Source of the DNA: Hyphomicrobiaceae bacterium
Lineage (GTDB): Bacteria > Pseudomonadota > Alphaproteobacteria > Rhizobiales > Hyphomicrobiaceae
Direction: 5' to 3'
NCBI GenBank assembly: GCA_017353825.1
Contig: JAFMSC010000118.1
Span: 1 to 9,930 of the forward strand
Length of the DNA: 9,930 nucleotides
The notes under the pieces are model-generated. The model was not told where the DNA came from. It saw only the letters and a program-made list of their open reading frames with translations, and did no database searches. Position 1 is the stretch's first letter, and every line of letters starts with the position of its first letter. The translations under genes and the position numbers were made by a program. Positions 8,983 to 9,930 of the stretch are shown piece by piece.

Positions 8983-9930
8983 ATGCCTCTCGCTGCCGCT
9001 TACGGCGCGCTCCTAGACCGGGGCGCGATCGCCGCCGATCCAGCCCAGCGCGCCGTGCTCGCCAAGCTCGAGGAGCTCTCAGCGCGCCTATTGCGCTGGC
9101 GCAGGCGCCGGAACGGTCCGATGGCAGGCCTGGCCGGGCTCCTGTCAGGCGCCGAGGCCGAGGTCCCCAAAGGGCTCTACATCCATGGTCCTGTGGGCCG
9201 CGGCAAGACCATGCTGATGGACCTCTTCTACGAGGCCACGCCGTTCCCCGCGAAGCGCCGCGTCCACTTTCACGCCTTTATGGCCGACGTGCAGGAGCGC
9301 CTGGCGGCGGCGCGCGCAACCGTCTCCGGCGACCCCATCGCCCACGTCGCCGCCGGGATCGCCGCCAAGACTGCGCTCTTGTGCTTCGACGAGATGCACA
9401 TCACCGACATTGCCGACGCCATGATCCTGGGGCGCCTTTTCAAAGCGCTGCTCGAGGCGCAGGTGGTGGTGGTCGCCACCTCCAACGTGCACCCACGCGA
9501 GCTCTACAAGGGTGGGCTCAACCGTCAGCTGTTCGTGCCCTTCATCGAGCTGATCGAGGAGCACATGGACATCCTGAAATTGGCGGCGGTGCGCGACTAC
9601 CGGCTGGAGAAGCTAGCCGGCAAGCCGCTCTACTTCACCCCGGCCGACGCCCGTGCCAAGGCCGCCATGGACGCGCTGTGGGCGGAGCTGTCGGGCGGCC
9701 AGCCGGGGGCGCCGATGGAGCTTGATGTGAAGGGCCGCACGCTGCGGGTGCCGCAGGCGGCCATGGGGCTCGCCCGCTTCACGTTCGCCCAGCTGTGCGA
9801 GGCCCCGCTCGGCACGCTCGACTACCTGGCGCTGACGCAGCAGTTTCACACGATATTTCTGGACGGCATCCCGGTTCTTGAGCCTTCACGGCGTGACGTG
9901 GCGCGCCGTTTCGTCAACCTGATCGACACG
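8983..9930 (+). CDS. zapE: ZapE/AFG1-family AAA+-like ATPase, N-terminal 316 residues (3' end outside the window)
   Basis: ZapE is a P-loop ATPase that in E. coli associates with FtsZ at the division site under stress; the mitochondrial homologue AFG1/LACE1 acts in membrane-protein quality control. Visible motifs: Walker A GPVGRGKT (69-76) followed by MLMDLFYE, as in the family; a VHFHAFMADVQERL segment; Walker B LLCFDE (132-137), followed by MHITDIADAMIL; sensor-1 region VVVVATSN (161-168), then HPRELYKGGLNRQLFVPFIELI. The frame is open to the last base; the family is about 370-390 residues, so roughly 80-85% is present. ATG 8983 fits the family N-terminus (MPLAAAYGALLDRGAIAADPAQ) although its ribosome site is weak. 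In Hyphomicrobiales the next gene is often mdh, which the window cannot show. A large frame overlapping it at 8811-9725 is a shadow. Confidence 0.93.
   Translation, partial: MPLAAAYGALLDRGAIAADPAQRAVLAKLEELSARLLRWRRRRNGPMAGLAGLLSGAEAEVPKGLYIHGPVGRGKTMLMDLFYEATPFPAKRRVHFHAFMADVQERLAAARATVSGDPIAHVAAGIAAKTALLCFDEMHITDIADAMILGRLFKALLEAQVVVVATSNVHPRELYKGGLNRQLFVPFIELIEEHMDILKLAAVRDYRLEKLAGKPLYFTPADARAKAAMDALWAELSGGQPGAPMELDVKGRTLRVPQAAMGLARFTFAQLCEAPLGTLDYLALTQQFHTIFLDGIPVLEPSRRDVARRFVNLIDT

Noticed and set aside
8811..9725. Long + strand frame (304 codons) overlapping zapE
   Set aside because: It is the alternate frame of zapE: Arg/Ala/Gly-rich, no domain pattern, while the zapE frame carries Walker A, Walker B and sensor motifs. 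The collagen-like GPTGPT segment comes from the GGGCCCGAC tandem repeat.

Overview
The window looks like a GC-rich alphaproteobacterial chromosome, probably Hyphomicrobiales (Rhizobiales). The evidence is the strong G/C bias at third codon positions, the thiL-hppA order, an alphaproteobacterial-style ribosomal protein L19, and a ZapE/AFG1 ATPase. It is core and housekeeping DNA. I see no phage, transposon, CRISPR or defence genes.

Layout on the + strand unless stated: 3' end of thiL (2-247); a 277-nt gap with a 9-bp stem-loop; hppA, an H+-pumping membrane pyrophosphatase (525-2651); a convergent gap with a possible terminator; an AsmA-like envelope protein on the - strand (2809-4662); a divergent promoter region (4663-4908); an acetoacetate-CoA ligase (4909-6888); a leader region with a candidate promoter and a bulged hairpin; rplS, ribosomal protein L19 with an internal insertion and an extra C-terminal domain (7185-7895); a 76-nt inverted-repeat element between convergent genes; a GNAT acetyltransferase on the - strand (8000-8575); a 407-nt divergent spacer rich in small repeats; and the 5' part of zapE (8983 to the window end).

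The genes do not form one pathway. ThiL (thiamine diphosphate synthesis), HppA (pyrophosphate-driven proton pumping), AacS (activation of acetoacetate, feeding ketone bodies or PHB turnover into acetoacetyl-CoA), L19 (ribosome), ZapE (division and envelope ATPase) and AsmA-like (envelope) are independent functions. Only thiL-hppA share orientation closely enough to be possibly co-transcribed, and even there the 277-nt gap argues for a separate hppA promoter.

The most unusual protein is the 236-residue L19. It has a charged insertion of about 17 residues in a loop and a roughly 60-residue tail resembling the H3TH-like module found at the end of other alphaproteobacterial proteins. The most unusual non-coding DNA is a set of small palindromic and tandem-repeat elements: 7907-7982, 8578-8605, 8634-8683 and 7124-7150. 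I found no convincing new multi-gene system.
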